The notes under the pieces were generated by a model. The model did not search any database. It saw only the letters and a program-made list of their open reading frames with translations, and was not told where the DNA came from. 13,245 nt of DNA from an uncultured Fretibacterium sp. (lineage in GTDB: Bacteria; Synergistota; Synergistia; Synergistales; Aminobacteriaceae). How positions within the stretch are numbered: position 1 is the first letter of the stretch; every line of letters starts with the position of its first letter. The position numbers and the translations under genes are program-made. Below are positions 13,056 through 13,245 of this stretch, one piece after another. The DNA lies in assembly GCA_937892105.1 (NCBI GenBank), contig CALAUZ010000358.1, positions 1-13,245 on the forward strand, read 5' to 3'.

Positions 13056-13245
13056 ATGTCAATAGGGATTCTGGGGAAGAAACTCGGAATGACACAGGTA
13101 TTCGACTCTGAGGGACAGGCCGTAGCTGTTACGGTCGTCCTTGCCGGGCCGTGTTCTGTGGTCGCTCTGAGAACCCCTGAACAGAACGGATATTCCGCCG
13201 TTCTTCTCGGCTTCGGGGCTGTGAAGGCTCATAAGCTGTCCAAAC
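13056..13245 (+). CDS. rplC: 50S ribosomal protein L3, N-terminal part
   Basis: The first 63 codons of L3 are present: [20 protein letters not shown], then [13 protein letters not shown] and [12 protein letters not shown]3 is an early-assembling 50S protein near the peptidyl transferase centre. The window ends within the gene (full length is about 210 residues). AAGGAG at 13039-13044 precedes ATG 13056, and the gap from rpsJ is 21 bases. It continues the S10 operon. Confidence 0.95.
   Translation, partial: MSIGILGKKLGMTQVFDSEGQAVAVTVVLAGPCSVVALRTPEQNGYSAVLLGFGAVKAHKLSK

Noticed and set aside
1..13245. CRISPR array, tRNA or rRNA genes, integrase or insertion sequence
   Set aside because: Looked for regular direct repeats, cloverleaf-like segments and recombinase motifs; none could be supported.

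Overview
This window reads as a chromosomal segment of an anaerobic gut- or rumen-type bacterium. The S12, EF-G and EF-Tu sequences look most like Synergistota; this is an inference from memory, not a search. A prophage-like early region lies on its left. The first ~520 bases look foreign to the rest: they encode the N-terminal domain of a Bacteroidota-type ClpB that stops abruptly at about 516-524, where an opposite-strand phage gene is also cut. That seam is best explained by an assembly chimera or an illegitimate join.

Bases ~522-4530 are phage-like. A minus-strand early operon runs leftwards from a consensus promoter (4033-4005): KilAC-type antirepressor (interrupted by an in-frame TGA), XRE regulator, Cas4/RecB-like PD-(D/E)XK exonuclease with an Fe-S-type cysteine set, Sak4-like ATPase, Lar-like zinc-ribbon protein and a truncated second zinc-ribbon protein. 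Facing it on the plus strand is a short CI-like XRE repressor. Between the two is a set of TTAGTG/CACTAA operator-like sites, giving a typical lysogeny switch. No integrase is present.

Bases ~4531-5537 hold the oddest part. A ~207-nt RNA-like element (4629-4835), closed by long-range helices and resembling HEARO/IscB omega-RNA, sits between a perfect Shine-Dalgarno and the start of a chimeric gene. That gene joins a signal peptide to the C-terminal PD-(D/E)XK nuclease domain of a type III restriction enzyme.

Bases ~5498-7485 are minus-strand housekeeping genes: a long-form hibernation factor (hpf) and an AroB-like protein. The AroB-like gene is preceded by a promoter, a 31-codon leader peptide packed with Phe/Tyr/Trp codons, and an intrinsic terminator just before the gene, which is a textbook attenuation arrangement. 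The AroB-like protein nevertheless lacks several zinc-ligand and catalytic residues.

Bases ~7489-8384 carry a cupin gene followed by a hicB-hicA toxin-antitoxin pair. From 8501 to the end runs the str/S10 ribosomal gene series rpsL-rpsG-fusA-tuf-rpsJ-rplC, the last cut by the window edge. rpsL starts with GTG and has no good adjacent ribosome binding site; an upstream SD could be brought close by a hairpin.
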